Origin: Branchiostoma floridae
Taxonomy: Eukaryota; Chordata; Leptocardii; Amphioxiformes; Branchiostomatidae
Direction: 5' to 3'
NCBI RefSeq assembly: GCF_000003815.2
Contig: NW_023365745.1
Span: 1-45,987 of the forward strand
DNA length: 45,987 nt
Shown: positions 29,356 to 40,629 of the stretch, in pieces
Layout of the letters: the number at the start of each line of letters is the position of its first letter
Numbering within the stretch: position 1 is the first letter of the stretch
The notes under the pieces: generated by a model
The model's input: the letters and a program-made list of their open reading frames with translations, nothing else
Database searches by the model: none
Told to the model about the DNA's origin: nothing
Made by a program: the position numbers and the translations under genes

Positions 29356-30501
29356 TTATGTGTTTTTTCTCCTCTTTGATGACTTACTCTTTGCACTTTG
29401 TTTTGTTTCAGTTTTTCTCTGTTCTTTTAGCCACATCTCGATTGATGGCTGTGCTGAGTCACGTTCCAGGGAGTTGTTGCTAGAGTTATTGTCCACTTTG
29501 TCCTGTTCAGTGTGTTGCTCTACTTGCCGGTTGTTGACACGGCTGTGGCTTCTGCTCCTTGTAGGGTACTCCTTTCTTCCCTGCGACCTGGTGTCTGCTC
29601 GTCCTGGTTGACTGTTCTGACTGTTCGGAACAAGTTCTCCATTTGTCTCGTCCATGTCAGAGGTCTCGTCTCCTGTATCACTATCTTGCTCCTGCTCAGG
29701 TTCCTGCCCTGGAGCAGCAGTGTTCTTTCTTGTGTTGTCAGTGCGTGTGTCTGGCAGACTGGTAGTGTTGGTGACTTCTCCATCCAAATCACAATTTGGG
29801 TCACCTCTCCTGTGACCAGGCTTCCTACACTGCAGACAGACTACCTCATTTTCACAGGTGCTTCTGTGGTGTCCTTCCAGTAGGCAGTTGCTGCATTTTT
29901 GTGCTCTAGCACGATTGGCCTCTTTCTGCTCTCTGTGGTAGAACTCAGCCACAAAAAGTCCTACGGACATCTTGGGAGGGAGAGGTGTGCTAGGCTTCTC
30001 GATATAGACAAATCTTCTGCCCGTCAGAAAGCGTGTTAGCTTACCCTCCTTATTCCGAGCTCTCTCATCAATGACACGGCTCAGTAGCTTGTAGCCTCTT
30101 GTGCTGAGAGTTTTCCCTATTTCTTCGTTGTCATACGATAATGGTATGTTACTCACAATCACTCTGGTAGTTGCAGTCCCTGGCCTCACGACGAAGGGGT
30201 TCTTCTGTAGCAGTGAGGCCTCTTGTTCCCTGAGTGTGATAGTACCTGCTTGGATTAAGCTCAGGCGGTCTTGGTTGGTGCGTGGGTACAGACGCCAGTG
30301 TGTTCTGCCCTTGCCCTGAGGTTGCGCTCCTACAACTGTGACAGGTCCTGAAACCTCCTCAGCCGCAAGACAGATCTCTACACATGATAGTGCCTCGGCG
30401 TCCGCTCCGATGTATACGTCGGAAACCTGCACAAACAGTGGCTCGACTCTCTCTGGTTGGTTTTGCTGGTGATGGTGGGAGGGGGGCCCCCGCGCCGCCA
30501 T
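29356..30501 (-). CDS. LINE ORF1: nucleic-acid-binding protein with CCHC knuckles, 381 aa
   Basis: Starts at ATG 30501 (MAARGPP). Residues 112-190 (TTRVIVSNIPLSYDNEEIGK and on to LFVAEFYHREQ) look like an RNA-binding fold. Two zinc knuckles follow: C203/C206/H211/C216 (C-x2-C-x4-H-x4-C) and C222/C225/H230/C237 with a longer last spacing (x6). The acidic and Ser/Gln-rich tail ends in a Lys/Arg-rich stretch. In the Tx1/L1 group ORF1 coats the element RNA and acts as a chaperone. It is uninterrupted over its full length, supporting a young element. Confidence 0.9.
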   Translation of the reverse strand: MAARGPPSHHHQQNQPERVEPLFVQVSDVYIGADAEALSCVEICLAAEEVSGPVTVVGAQPQGKGRTHWRLYPRTNQDRLSLIQAGTITLREQEASLLQKNPFVVRPGTATTRVIVSNIPLSYDNEEIGKTLSTRGYKLLSRVIDERARNKEGKLTRFLTGRRFVYIEKPSTPLPPKMSVGLFVAEFYHREQKEANRARAQKCSNCLLEGHHRSTCENEVVCLQCRKPGHRRGDPNCDLDGEVTNTTSLPDTRTDNTRKNTAAPGQEPEQEQDSDTGDETSDMDETNGELVPNSQNSQPGRADTRSQGRKEYPTRSRSHSRVNNRQVEQHTEQDKVDNNSSNNSLERDSAQPSIEMWLKEQRKTETKQSAKSKSSKRRKNT

Positions 30502-31562
30502 GTTGGATGCGTTTTTGATCCGGATTTCCGTTTCAAAAAGCTATAGTTCCGGCTTCTCATACGTTTTCCAGGGACTCTGCAACTCACCAGTGTACACTCT
30601 CACAATTTTGTTCCTCGTAAGCTTGCAAACAGCTCAGATTTCCACAAACAATATCAGATATCTGGAGCTCGAGCAAAAATCAAAACCTTCTTCCCTTCGA
30701 TACGCATGTTAGTATTTTGAAAAGTAGACCGTGGCCAGTTTCTAAGGTAATTTTTGTTAAGCAGGTCAGTAGGAGGATCATGATTTTGTGAGCGGTACAT
30801 TGAATGATGAATTCCTGTTATTTTAAACAGTGAAATTCTACTCAGAACATGTTGTTTTATATGCACGTGGTGCCATTAAATGTTTATAAATTTATACTGC
30901 TTACGGGAAACAAAGTTATGATAAATGATTTCAACGGTATATTACACAAACAGTTTTTACAACAAAAAGCAACCATGCTTATTATTTTTCAGAAGTTTCA
31001 TAAAGAATTTGTTTGTGACAGATATCAAATCAATGATAATATTATAATAAAATAATTAAAGGAAATTAGTCTGATATACGCACAATATGCCCTACTTTTG
31101 TTTGTACACTGTTATTGCGTATACACACCCCAAACCTTTGTAAAGAGCCACTCGTTGCTGTACAATCACGTTTCGCGAGTGCGATTTCATAATTAGAGCA
31201 TCCTGTTTTCAATATGCATGTTATGCATGTTAGACGACGCCATTTTCTACTCCTTTTACGTCCAAGCAATTCGTTACGAGGGCCTTGCTTTTGCAATAGG
31301 TGCTTTCAATTTTTTGTTCGTTTCTGTGTAAAGATAATAGTTTTCCATTAAAGGGACTACACAAAATATACCGTTTCAAGAGGATGACTCTCAGCGAGGA
31401 AGAGCTCTCCCTGCCAACCAAGGAAGAGCTTTTTTTGTTTTCTAAATTGCAACATCGCTAAAGAAACTGAGTCTTTACAGGTCTGTGACTTTAGGACGCC
31501 TTGTCGACCTAGAAAAACCCAAGATCTAACTCTTTTACGTCAATTTACAAAGACCTGCCACC

Positions 31563-32732
31563 ATGCTTTGCAGACATCGAGGAAACCGGGATAAACCAAG
31601 ACGAAGGTGCAAGTACCTCTTTGTATTTATCGTCTTACTTTGTGACTTGTATTGGAAAACAGAGCAATGACTGCAAAACTGCAGAAACAAGAAGCCGGAA
31701 GCCTGTGCGTTTGTACGTTTATCCTTCTTAATTTAAGACATTTTCCTGAGGGGCTACCGGCAAACATATCTCGATTACATGTCTCCTTTAACGACTTCAG
31801 TAATCTTACAAGTATCCCTTCTCTTCCTCATTTGGTTTATTTGGATGTCAAATTCAATAGTATTGAAACCGTATCCTGGATCTCGCTGCAAAATCTACCA
31901 TCTTTATCCCATCTCTACTTGTCGTTCAACAGAATCACACACGTGAACTTGGATGACGTCACGAAATACCTCACAAAACTGCAATTCGTAGGTCTATCAA
32001 ACAACATGATTACATCCGTATCTGAAATAGAGTTAGGACTTCCTAATGTATTGATGCAGATAGATATTAATTACTCAAAACCCATCCCACTGTGATTGCG
32101 CGATGTTGTGGCTGATCAACAAGATGAAATGTTTACAAAGGTGTAGCACTGCGTTTTCGTCTTGCTGCTCTAAATGTGATGCTTGTTTTCTCATTTCTTG
32201 GCTTAGCCTGGAACGTATTGTGTGTGAAAGTCCCCAAGACACAAGGGGGCAACCTTTAAGAAATGTAGATCTAACTCAGAAATCGTGTGAGGATGGCACA
32301 ACCAAAGCTCCTTCTTTTCATTATAGGTGGACACATTCGGACATAATCACCCCTCTGTTTCGAGCTCGAGATAGCGGTGCAAACAAAACTCTTTTTAGAA
32401 CCGAAACAGCAAAGCTTGTGTCCCAAGTAACCACTATCACGTCGACTGACGTGTTTCAAATGCAAAACAGGACAAGCGTAAACATCGCCTTACATGTTTT
32501 AAACTCTACCTCTGTCAGTTTGATGGTGATACCCTTTATATTTTTCTTGGCAAGGGCATTAATTAAGACAATCAGGTCTCGCATCTCTTACGAACGTGTC
32601 AACGTTACAATTTCCTATGACGCCAGACTGCACAATGTTTCTCTCTCATTCTCCAACACCACGAACGATACCAGCAGAGACGCGTGGATACAGCAACTAC
32701 CTACTACTACTAGAAAATGTAAGACGATTTAA
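31563..32732 (+). pseudogene. Second LRR transmembrane receptor copy, frameshifted
   Basis: A perfect Kozak start (GCCACCATG, ATG at 31563) opens a signal-like peptide (KYLFVFIVLLCDLYW) that hits TGA at 31668. The LRR part continues in another frame (FPEGLPANISRLHVSFNDF, LYLSFNRITHVNLDDV) to a stop at 32093. It then switches back to the first frame for HCDCAMLWLINKMKCLQRC and on to 32732. So two shifts (near 31650-31700 and 32075-32092) break the gene. Compared with 20902-22215 it keeps the LRR order, the C-terminal cap, the identical six-Cys spacing (32130-32186) and a membrane segment (SLMVIPFIFFLARAL), but the tail is short and different. Sequencing error is possible, but two shifts and an altered tail favour decay. 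Confidence 0.75.
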
Positions 32733-32771
32733 GACAGAAATTCTTTCAATCATATTTTATAAAGTTTAAGC

Positions 32772-32777
32772 AATAAA
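32772..32777 (+). terminator. Polyadenylation signal AATAAA after the LRR pseudogene
   Basis: AATAAA begins 40 bp after the stop codon at 32730-32732, the expected place for a compact 3' UTR. The intact paralog at 20902-22215 shows no such signal before the hAT insertion. Confidence 0.6.
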
Positions 32778-32924
32778 AAACAGTCTGTTAATCGTGGCAT
32801 ATCACATTTTCCCTTGTATGTTAAGTTAGGATATTTGGCAATTGTAAGGAATATGTGCTGATAAATGAATGGAGACTTTTTACTGTATGTTTATTCTCTC
32901 TTACAAGCTAACTAAAGATCAATT

Positions 32925-33374
32925 TTAAAAAATACAGCTTTTATGTGATAATTCTTTTTGTGTCAAAATGTCAAAATGATGTGATTTCAAAATAAGACTA
33001 CAAAGTCTAAAGTATATTGGTATGCACAGGTTCAACTTCTCGCTTGTTAAGGCAGTTATAATTGTAAGAGAGTATAGAGTTTTTAGAATACAGATCAAGA
33101 CGAGAATATATTCAGTAATGGACTCAACAAAAAATACTCGGCTGGACCAATGCACATTGGGAACATGTACCTGGTGGAATTTTTGAGCAACGTACGCAAC
33201 AACACCCCAAAACAAAGAGGAAGACAGTAATATACAGAGCGGGTAACATAGACAGCAACTCCTAATGAAATAGCTTATATAACAAAACATTGATATTAAC
33301 ACATTCATAACCATCTTGGAAATAATGCAGAAAGGCAGTGTAAACACACTGGTCCTGTCCCTGGTGCTGACCAC
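32925..33374 (-). CDS. Hydrophobic open frame of 149 codons, doubtful
   Basis: An ATG-initiated minus frame with several long hydrophobic runs (FWGVVAYVAQKF, EYILVLICILKTLYSLTII). I do not recognise a family. Its first codons lie in the edge of the minisatellite. T-rich DNA readily yields hydrophobic frames, and there is no promoter, splice or homology support. It could be a fragment of a multi-pass membrane protein or chance. Confidence 0.15.
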   Translation of the reverse strand: MVSTRDRTSVFTLPFCIISKMVMNVLISMFCYISYFIRSCCLCYPLCILLSSSLFWGVVAYVAQKFHQVHVPNVHWSSRVFFVESITEYILVLICILKTLYSLTIITALTSEKLNLCIPIYFRLCSLILKSHHFDILTQKELSHKSCIF

Positions 33375-35424
33375 ACATTAACCCTGATTATCCACCAAAT
33401 GACATCACACAGGTCCGGTCCTTGGTGCTGAACTCACATTCACACTGATTATCCTCCTACTGACTTCACACAGGTCCGGTCCTTGGTGCTGAACTCACAT
33501 TCATACTGATTATCCTCCTACTGACTTCACACTGGTCCTACACTGGTCCTGTCCTGGGTACGGTGCTGAACTCACATTCACACTGATTATCCTCCTACTG
33601 ACTTCACACTGGTCCTGTCCCTGGTGCTGAACTCACATTCACACTGATTATCCTCCTACTGACTTCACACTGGTCCTGCCCCTGGTGCTGAACTCACATT
33701 CACACTGATGATCCTCCTACTGACTTCACACTGGTCCAACACTGGTCCTGTCCTGGGTACGGTGCTGAACTCACATTCACACTGATTATCCTCCTACTGA
33801 CTTCACACTGGTCCTGCCCCTGGTGCTGAACTCACATTCACACTGATTATCCTCCTACTGACTTCACACTAGTCCTGTTCTGGTGCTGAACTCACATTCA
33901 CACTGATTATCCTCCTACTGACTTCACACTGGTCCTGCCCCTGGTGATGAACTCACATTCACACTGATTATCCTCCTACTGACTTCACACTGGTCCTGTC
34001 CCTGGTGCTGAACTCACATTCACACTGATTATCCCCCTACTGACTTCACACTGGTCCTGTCCCTGGTGCTGAACTCACATTCACACTGATTATCCTCCTA
34101 CTGACTTCACACTAGCTCTGTTCTGGTTCTGAACTCACATTCACACTGATTATCCTCCTACTGACTTCACACTGGTCCTGTCCCTGGTGCTGAACTCACA
34201 TTCACACTGATGATCCTCCTACTGACTTCACACTGGTCCTACACTGGTCCTGTCCTGGGTACGGTGCTGAACTCACATTCACACTGATTATCCTCCTACT
34301 GACTTCACACTGGTCCTGCCCCTGGTGCTGAACTCACATTCACACTGATTATCCTCCTACTGACTTCACACTAGTCCTGTTCTGGTGCTGAACTCACATT
34401 CACACTGATTATCCTCCTACTGACTTCACACTGGTCCTGTCCCTGGTGCTGAACTCACATTCACACTGATTATCCTCCTACTGACTTCACACTGGTCCTG
34501 TCCCTGGTGCTGAACTCACATTCACACTGATTATCCTCCTACTGACTTCACACTGGTCCTGTCCCTGGTGCTGAACTCACATTCACACTGATTATCCTCC
34601 TACTGACTTCACACTAGTCCTGTTCTGGTGCTGAACTCACATTCACACTGATTATCCTCCTACTGACTTCACACTGGTCCTGTCCCTGGTGCTGAACTCA
34701 CATTCACACTGATTATCCTCCTACTGACTTCACACTAGTCCTGTTCTGGTGCTGAACTCACATTCACACTGATTATCCTCCCACTGACTTCACACTGGTC
34801 CTGTCCCTGGTGCTGAACTCACATTCACACTGATTATCCTCCTACTGACTTCACACTAGTCCTGTTCTGGTGCTGAACTCACATTCACACTGATTATCCT
34901 CCTACTGACTTCACACTGGTCCTGTCCCTGGTGCTGAACTCACATTCACACTGATTATCCTCCTACTGACTTCACACTAGTCCTGTTCTGGTGCTGAACT
35001 CACATTCACACTGATTATCCTCCCACTGACTTCACACTGGTCCTGTCCCTGGTGCTGAACTCACATTCACACTGATGATCCTCCTACTGACATCACACTG
35101 GTCCTGTCCCTGATGCTGAACTCACATTCACACTGATGATCCTCCTACTGACTTCACACTGGTCCTGTCCCTGGTGCTGAACTCACATTCACACTGATTA
35201 TCCTCCTACTGACTTCACACTGGTCCTGTCCCTGATGCTGAACTCACATTCACACTGATTATCCTCCTACTGACTTCACACTAGTCCTGTTCTGGTGCTG
35301 AACTCACATTCACACTGATTATCCTCCTACTGACTTCACACTAGTCCTGTTCTGGTGCTGAACTCACATTCACACTGATTATCCCCCTACTGACTTCACA
35401 CTGGTCCTGTCCCTGGTGCTGAAC
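33372..35424. repeat. 61-bp minisatellite, about 33 copies, with higher-order structure
   Basis: The unit begins CTGAACTCACATTCACACTG, continues ATTATCCTCCTACTGACTTC and ends in a variable tail. Tail types: ACTGGTCCTGTCCCTGGTG (common), ACTAGTCCTGTTCTGGTG (shorter), a CCTGCCCCTGG form and a long form with CTACACTGGTCCTGTCCTGG then GTACGG (near 33537, 33738, 34236). Types recur in order, so multi-unit blocks were copied. No conserved open frame, spacers or Cas genes. Copy number is a length estimate. Confidence 0.95.
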
Positions 35425-35720
35425 AAATAGATACCCTGATACTATCCGAAAGGAGGAGGCTGGAAATAACCGAAGCTAGCTACTTATTTTCACCGGATTC
35501 GGGTGAGAAAATAAATGTTAAGTGTCTAACCTTGGAGTCTGATTCGGATTGGAACCCCAAACTCTTATAGTCATCAAGATTAAGACCACCTTGTCTGGTA
35601 GCTATGAAGAAGTGTAGGTGTGATCTGGCGACGTAGCATTGCAGACGTCTCTACAAGACTCAATAGTTTGCCGAAAAAATATCAGATAAAAGGCCAAATA
35701 GACTTTTTTACCTGGTAACA
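35425..35720. other. Non-coding flank of the minisatellite
   Basis: Unique-looking sequence with no supported exon. Confidence 0.5.
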
Positions 35721-35820
35721 TAACGTTAGTTCACCTTTATTCACGGGGGTAACCTATATCCGTTGATTGACAAACAGTGTATTTAAGGACGTCCGGACAT
35801 CAAGTCTACGGACAGTGTGT
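35721..35820. mobile_element. MITE family B, partial copy
   Basis: It starts TAACGTTAGTTCACCTTTAT and continues through GGTAACCTATATCCGTTG and a GACATCAAGTCTACGGACAG block. The right half of the element is absent. It lies 150 bp from a complete copy in the same orientation. Confidence 0.7.
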
Positions 35821-35970
35821 GGTTTTAGAGACCGACTTACCGAGTGTACGTACAAAAGACATTTATTAAAAATTCATGCCTCGACGAGCTAGGCACAGGT
35901 CGCTGATAGTATGACGAAACAAACATATGAAGGAAAGTAGAAACAACAATATACTAGTTAACCATAACGA

Positions 35971-36193
35971 TAACGCTAGTTCACCTTTATCCGCGGGGTA
36001 ACCTATATCCGTTGTTTTTCAAAACGGGATATGTAGGCACATCTAGCCGACGGGTGGTAGTTTTAAACTGCAATATAACGTTACTGAAAATATTGCAATT
36101 TCCCAACGTCCGTCGACGTGATATCCTCAAATACCCTGTTTTTTTAAAGCAACGGCTATAGGTTAACCAACGGATAAAGGTGAACTAGCATTA
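35971..36193. mobile_element. MITE family B, complete copy
   Basis: The left end is TAACGCTAGTTCACCTTTAT plus CCGCGGGGTAACCTATATCC. The right end, read inversely, is TAATGCTAGTTCACCTTTAT plus CCGTTGGTTAACCTATAGCC. The arms extend inward to matching ATTGCAATATT stretches, so nearly the whole element is a hairpin. This is the clearest source for the 19-bp unit amplified at 4283-4606. Confidence 0.9.
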
Positions 36194-36686
36194 TACAAAT
36201 TTGTTATAATGAATAGAGCAGTCAACATATTTTTGCTTCTTTATACAGTATGATGTGTAGATGTAAGGACAGATGATGTTTCTTATACATGGTTTGTCTA
36301 GGCGCAAAAAAATTCCGTTGTATTAAGGTGTTCAGAGCATGCGCACGGAAACTCTTCTTTGATACAGCTATAACGTAAGATTTTCATTCATCTTCTACTT
36401 GACAAACTCGATGATGCAGAAATGTTCCTTCCCGTTTAGACATATAATTTGTTTCAACTTATCCCGAGTTCCGCGTTGTATGTTGTTCACCACTAGATAC
36501 TTTTCTTCTTTATGAATAGACTTTAACAGTTGATAATCTAATAAGGGCGTAGTGTGTTATAAAAGGATTTGCCCCTGTTGTCGTTCTGGATTTCGTACGT
36601 AAATATCCGTTAATCGTTGTCTGACTGCGTTGGTTATTGGTTACAAGTTTGTTCCTAGAGGTATGTGAGAGTATGTTTTTAACTGT
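36194..36686. other. Intergenic stretch, no gene recognised
   Basis: No supported exon; short random frames only. Confidence 0.5.
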
Positions 36687-36850
36687 ACAGTAGAAGCCAC
36701 TTAATTGCACGGCCTATTTCCCCAATGAATTTTGTGGAATTATCCGGCTGGTGCAATAATGCAAAGTTATCTAGCTGGACTGCACCGGTTTGGGATTTTG
36801 GGATTCCGTGCCGTGCGTTTATCCGCTGTGCAATTAACTGGCTTCTACTG
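36687..36850. mobile_element. MITE family C, copy 3 (opposite orientation)
   Basis: Ends ACAGTAGAAGCCACTTAATT and CAATTAACTGGCTTCTACTG. The interior is the reverse complement of the copies at 12988-13152 and 13459-13634 (GGTTTGGGATTTTGGGATTC). Confidence 0.9.
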
Positions 36851-37618
36851 CAATGTGTAAATATGAATGTGTAGAATACAGGAAGAATATGTGGATCTAA
36901 ATAAACTCAAAGTAAGTAATAATACTGACATGCCATCAGAAATAAAAGGTTCGACTCATGGATTGGTCTCAATCTTTAAACAACGCTTCATTCAGCAATG
37001 CTGATTCACACAAAACGAAGACATTTCTATTGGATAGTTTTGCAGCGCAGGTAGTTGTTTATATAACCCGTAATACACCTGTCAGGGCCCATACCCCGTG
37101 GCGGATCCCCTTTCATCACAACAATAGGCAGTCTGCTACATTCAACAGGTAGCCGCTATTCATTGTAGTTATCCAGGTGTGAAGCTCTGACGAGCGCACT
37201 TTCGTGGGGGGCATAATGTTTTATAAAAGAATATGCGTCAATACTACCTCAAGTTTCTCAAACACGTTGTTTTTGCAAATTATAAAATCATTACACAAAA
37301 CAAATGTAGTATTAGATTCTGGCTGAAATTGCTATTTTTTGTGGATCAAATGATGAAATATTTCAAGGTGTTGATTTAAACGCCCCTATTTTGCAGGTGG
37401 TATGACCTGATAGATGGATTGTGTTGCCAGGGAAGTGTCAATTTCACACACAATGGCGGAACACTTACGAATTGTACGTGCATGTTCGCTGAATTCTCCC
37501 TAAGACACGAAATTTTCACCTCTAGAAGAATCCTGATAGCTGACAAGATTTCCATGGAAGGGATTTAGCATGTAATAACGTCGTTTCACTCAAAAGAAAC
37601 CCTTGGGAATTTTGAAAA

Positions 37619-37743
37619 TTGGCGGGGAAAGTGCCGAGTTTATTTTCCACGGGGCTAACAGAGAGTGAATCACGATTTGTTGATCCTGTTAAAATATCAT
37701 TGTTACGCAGAGTGGGAAGGCGTCAGCATGGCAAGGAAGGAAG
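37619..37743 (+). promoter_or_regulatory. Candidate promoter (E2F-like site) and tiny first exon MARKE
   Basis: TTGGCGGGGAAA at 37619-37630 is close to an E2F site (one extra G). About 100 bp later GTCAGCATGG has a fair start context (ATG 37728) and gives five codons plus one base before the donor GTAATG at 37744. Joining to the exon at 45064 in this phase gives an early stop, so any partner exon is elsewhere. Weak, motif-based evidence. Confidence 0.22.
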
Positions 37744-38190
37744 GTAATGTATTTTTTGCAGTTTTCTTGTCTTTTTTGGTTTTGTGGTTTATTCATTGCA
37801 ATTCAAGTCTGTCGTCTTTACATGTGCTACACGAAAACAACAGGCACTAATTCAAGGTGTTGCAAGTGAAACCAACCCAAGTCAAAACCTGACAAATTCA
37901 CTTTCTTAAGCTATTTTTCGAAAGTCACAAAATTGTGTAAGTTGTCTGTGTGTTTAAGTTCAAAAGTAATATTCTGATTGATGGAACAAGTTGAACACCG
38001 GTATCTCGATCAACCCATTTTACCAAATTCTGTCATGAAATAAAAACTTCTTAATACGAAGGTGGGGATTATGAAGAACATGTTTATTGTTTCTGCTATT
38101 TGTCAAATGAAATTTAGATAAATGGACTTATTACGTTATCAATATGACAGAAAGTAGGATGGCATAAGGTATCAATTCATGATCAACACT
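37744..38190. other. Non-coding stretch
   Basis: Nothing supported on either strand. Confidence 0.5.
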
Positions 38191-38762
38191 TAGGGGTAAC
38201 GGGCATTACAGAAACTTTAGGTACAGGTACAGGTACAGGTACACTGGTTCAGGTACAGGTACAGGTACACTGGTTCAGGTACAGGTACAGGTACACTGGT
38301 TCAGGTACAGGTACAGGTACACTGGTTCAGGTACAGGTACGTTATGGTCCAAAGGATATGGTACAGGTGGACCTGAACCTGGATCTTAGTAATTATCTGT
38401 GAAAACTCGTGAATGGGCGATACTCAAAACAATGGAATGGAATTTTGCTACAATGGAATCTGTATGGTGGCGTATCAGACATCCATTTGTGTTTTAAATC
38501 CTATCTTCATGTAAACAACACTAACTGCTTCTGTTTTATACCATTACTTTGACTGTAGAGACTCCTCTACTTTGATATTGTCATTTTCTTTGACCTGTAA
38601 GCCCCAAAACACATGAACACCTGCCGGTATAATCTGTTCATTTTCGAATCGGTCCAATAGCCAGTCCACTGATTTTTTTCAAGTCCATTTTTTTTTTTGC
38701 TGGACTCGTCCAACAAGAAAAGCCGACTTGTACTGGTACACCGTACCTGTACCCACCCCTAA
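38191..38762. mobile_element. hAT-type non-autonomous transposon, second copy with internal expansion
   Basis: Ends TAGGGGTAACGGGCATTAC and inverse CCGTACCTGTACCCACCCCTA. Flanked by TCAACACT on both sides (38183-38190 and 38763-38770; a ninth base, A, also matches). The interior parallels 22303-22753 (GACCTGAACCTGGA, GTGAAAACTCGTGAATGG, then AATCTGTTCATTTTC and GGTCCAATAG). A 26-bp tandem block expanded near the left end (38220-38345). Confidence 0.9.
38220..38345. repeat. 26-bp tandem repeat, about 5 copies, inside the hAT element
   Basis: Unit CTGGTTCAGGTACAGGTACA plus GGTACA, itself made of GGTACA steps. In the other copy the same place carries CAGGTCCAGGTCCGG only once or twice. Confidence 0.9.
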
Positions 38763-38770
38763 TCAACACT

Positions 38771-39499
38771 CAACATTTCAGCTTACATCTGACCAAACGT
38801 TTCATTGGTTAATTATCATCATACCATTATCAAAAGTAAGATAATCTAAAATATTATAAGCTATACCATCAGATTTTTTAGATTTAGCTGAGAATGTTCT
38901 TACCGATTTATCACCTAATGCAATAACTTTATATATGAGAATATTTACACATTACTATAATTACTAACAATTCTAATAAGAAAAGGGTGTGATAATACCA
39001 CTGGCATGGGTTAAGGTTTTATCCTAGTTAAGTCATTGAATTCATTTGGCCTCATTAGTTTTCATAACATAATACTTGTTAAGTAAGATTGTTACAAATT
39101 ACCTTTAACTATACAATGTAGACCCGAAACAAGCATTGCTAAGTTAGCAACGCTAGCATGCAGCCTTGCTACCTTGGTACATGCACAATTGGGCAAACAA
39201 ATCACTGACACTGGAACATTGCTACATCAAACATATGCATACATGTACTATGTCGGTGCTGATTGCATTACATCCAACAAAACACATTTATTGATTTTTT
39301 AACTATCAAACTTTACAAAGAAAACCATCTATTACATACATATTAAAGATGACAAGCGTTGATTGTTACAATACATCTCTTTGTATATGAAATATATATT
39401 GTTTTCCGTTGAATATAGAAATAGTTTGGCATTTACTTATGATTTAGTTATCAACAATTAGACGTGGGGTTTAACATAGGTGATGTCATGGTATACTGT
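38771..39499. other. Non-coding AT-rich stretch
   Basis: No supported gene or repeat recognised. Confidence 0.5.
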
Positions 39500-39711
39500 T
39501 ACAGTAATTCCTGACTTTTTCAATGTACTTTTATGTTCACGGTTTTCACGGTGCTGACTGTAACGTGAACTTATCATTACTGATAACAAATAATACATGA
39601 GACTTTTTCAATGCCCACCTGTCGCCACAGTGAACCTTTAGTTCCGAGAACAAGTTACCCTTTCTCAGATTGTGAAAATTTGGTACCGAGAAGACAAAGT
39701 GAATTACAGTA
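39500..39711. mobile_element. MITE family D, copy 1
   Basis: It begins TACAGTAATTCCTGACTTTT and ends AAGTGAATTACAGTA, giving short inverted ends. The interior has GTTCACGGTTTTCACGGTG and TTAGTTCCGAGAACAAGTTA. It is nearly identical in order to 40630-40840. Non-coding. Confidence 0.85.
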
Positions 39712-40629
39712 TATTCATGATATACCCCACGTCCACTGTTTGCACTTAAACATGTTAACTTAAAAATATTGAGCAGTAAACCTTGGCTAACTTCAAGTGG
39801 CCACATGATTAAGGGGGTGATCAAAATTCAAACTTGTGCCACACATATTCCAATTGTTGGTTGTGAAACTGCTGGAAAATAATGGATAATGTGTGGGTGA
39901 AGTACAAAATAAGAAAGGATTTAAATTCTATCAGAGATCCACAGGAGCCATAAATGTTGAATTAAACATTTCAAGGAGTTAGTTTTAAGTAATATCAGCT
40001 ACAGGCCGCCAAACTGAGAGGGCGGACCAAAATTGAGAGGTACGTAGCCTTTAAAGTAATTTAAGAGACAGTGGTCAATAACATGTACTATGCTTCTCTT
40101 TTACTTCTCGGAAATATCCTTTTAATAATTGAAATGTCCAGATTACATTAACAACTTAAGATAAAGGTTGTTATTTACTGAAAAGTAAAATAATTTCCAT
40201 GCTGAAAAAAATGAATAAATAATTAAACAATTTGAAAATTTTCTAACTAATCTCTAAGCTTATACATGTATGTCCAAAATATAATATCCACAGTCCAACC
40301 TTGGACAGTTTCAGCCTATTGCTAGAAAGAGGTTTGCTGTAAACTTAAGGTGTAAGAGTCTGAGAGAGGTATAAAGTAGGCTTGACTGTTGTCAACACTT
40401 GTTGACCTGTATCCTTGTGACAGGTAATAATGGGACATGTAAACACCTGACGGACAGGAAACATGTCTCCTTGTGACTCAAGTGTTTACCCACAATGTTA
40501 TAATGTTGGCTCAGGTAACATACAGGAAATGACATAGGCACAGCTGCAAAAAGAACAACTTCTAAACTCAAATTGTGACTTCAGAAAAACATGACTTGTA
40601 TAGTTAATGTTATATGATCGTGTAGTGTA
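39712..40629. other. Non-coding stretch between two MITE copies
   Basis: No supported exon. Repeated TTGTGAC and TGTTGACCTG words near 40395-40490 are short and irregular. Confidence 0.45.

Larger units (their letters stand above)
25107..30695 (-). mobile_element. Nearly full-length Tx1/L1-type LINE, about 5.6 kb
   Basis: It is flanked by the exact 11-bp string TTCGATACGCA at 25096-25106 and 30696-30706, a target-site duplication. On the minus strand the element begins GGGAAGAAGG, has a 194-bp 5' UTR, ORF1 (30501-29356), a 99-bp spacer, ORF2 (29256 to 25560), an AATAAA signal (TTTATT at about 25138 on plus) and a poly(A) tail of about 22 (T run at 25110-25131). Three bases (AGG on plus) lie between tail and duplication. 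Long open frames and the visible duplication suggest a fairly young insertion. It split the upstream region of the second LRR gene copy. Confidence 0.92.

Noticed and set aside
33372-35424. CRISPR-like array
   Set aside because: Units are directly adjacent and the variable parts are versions of each other rather than unique spacers; no Cas genes; eukaryotic context.
37193-37230. CTGACGAGCGCACTTTCGTG as another hammerhead core
   Set aside because: No GAAA after the possible stem and no convincing pairing.
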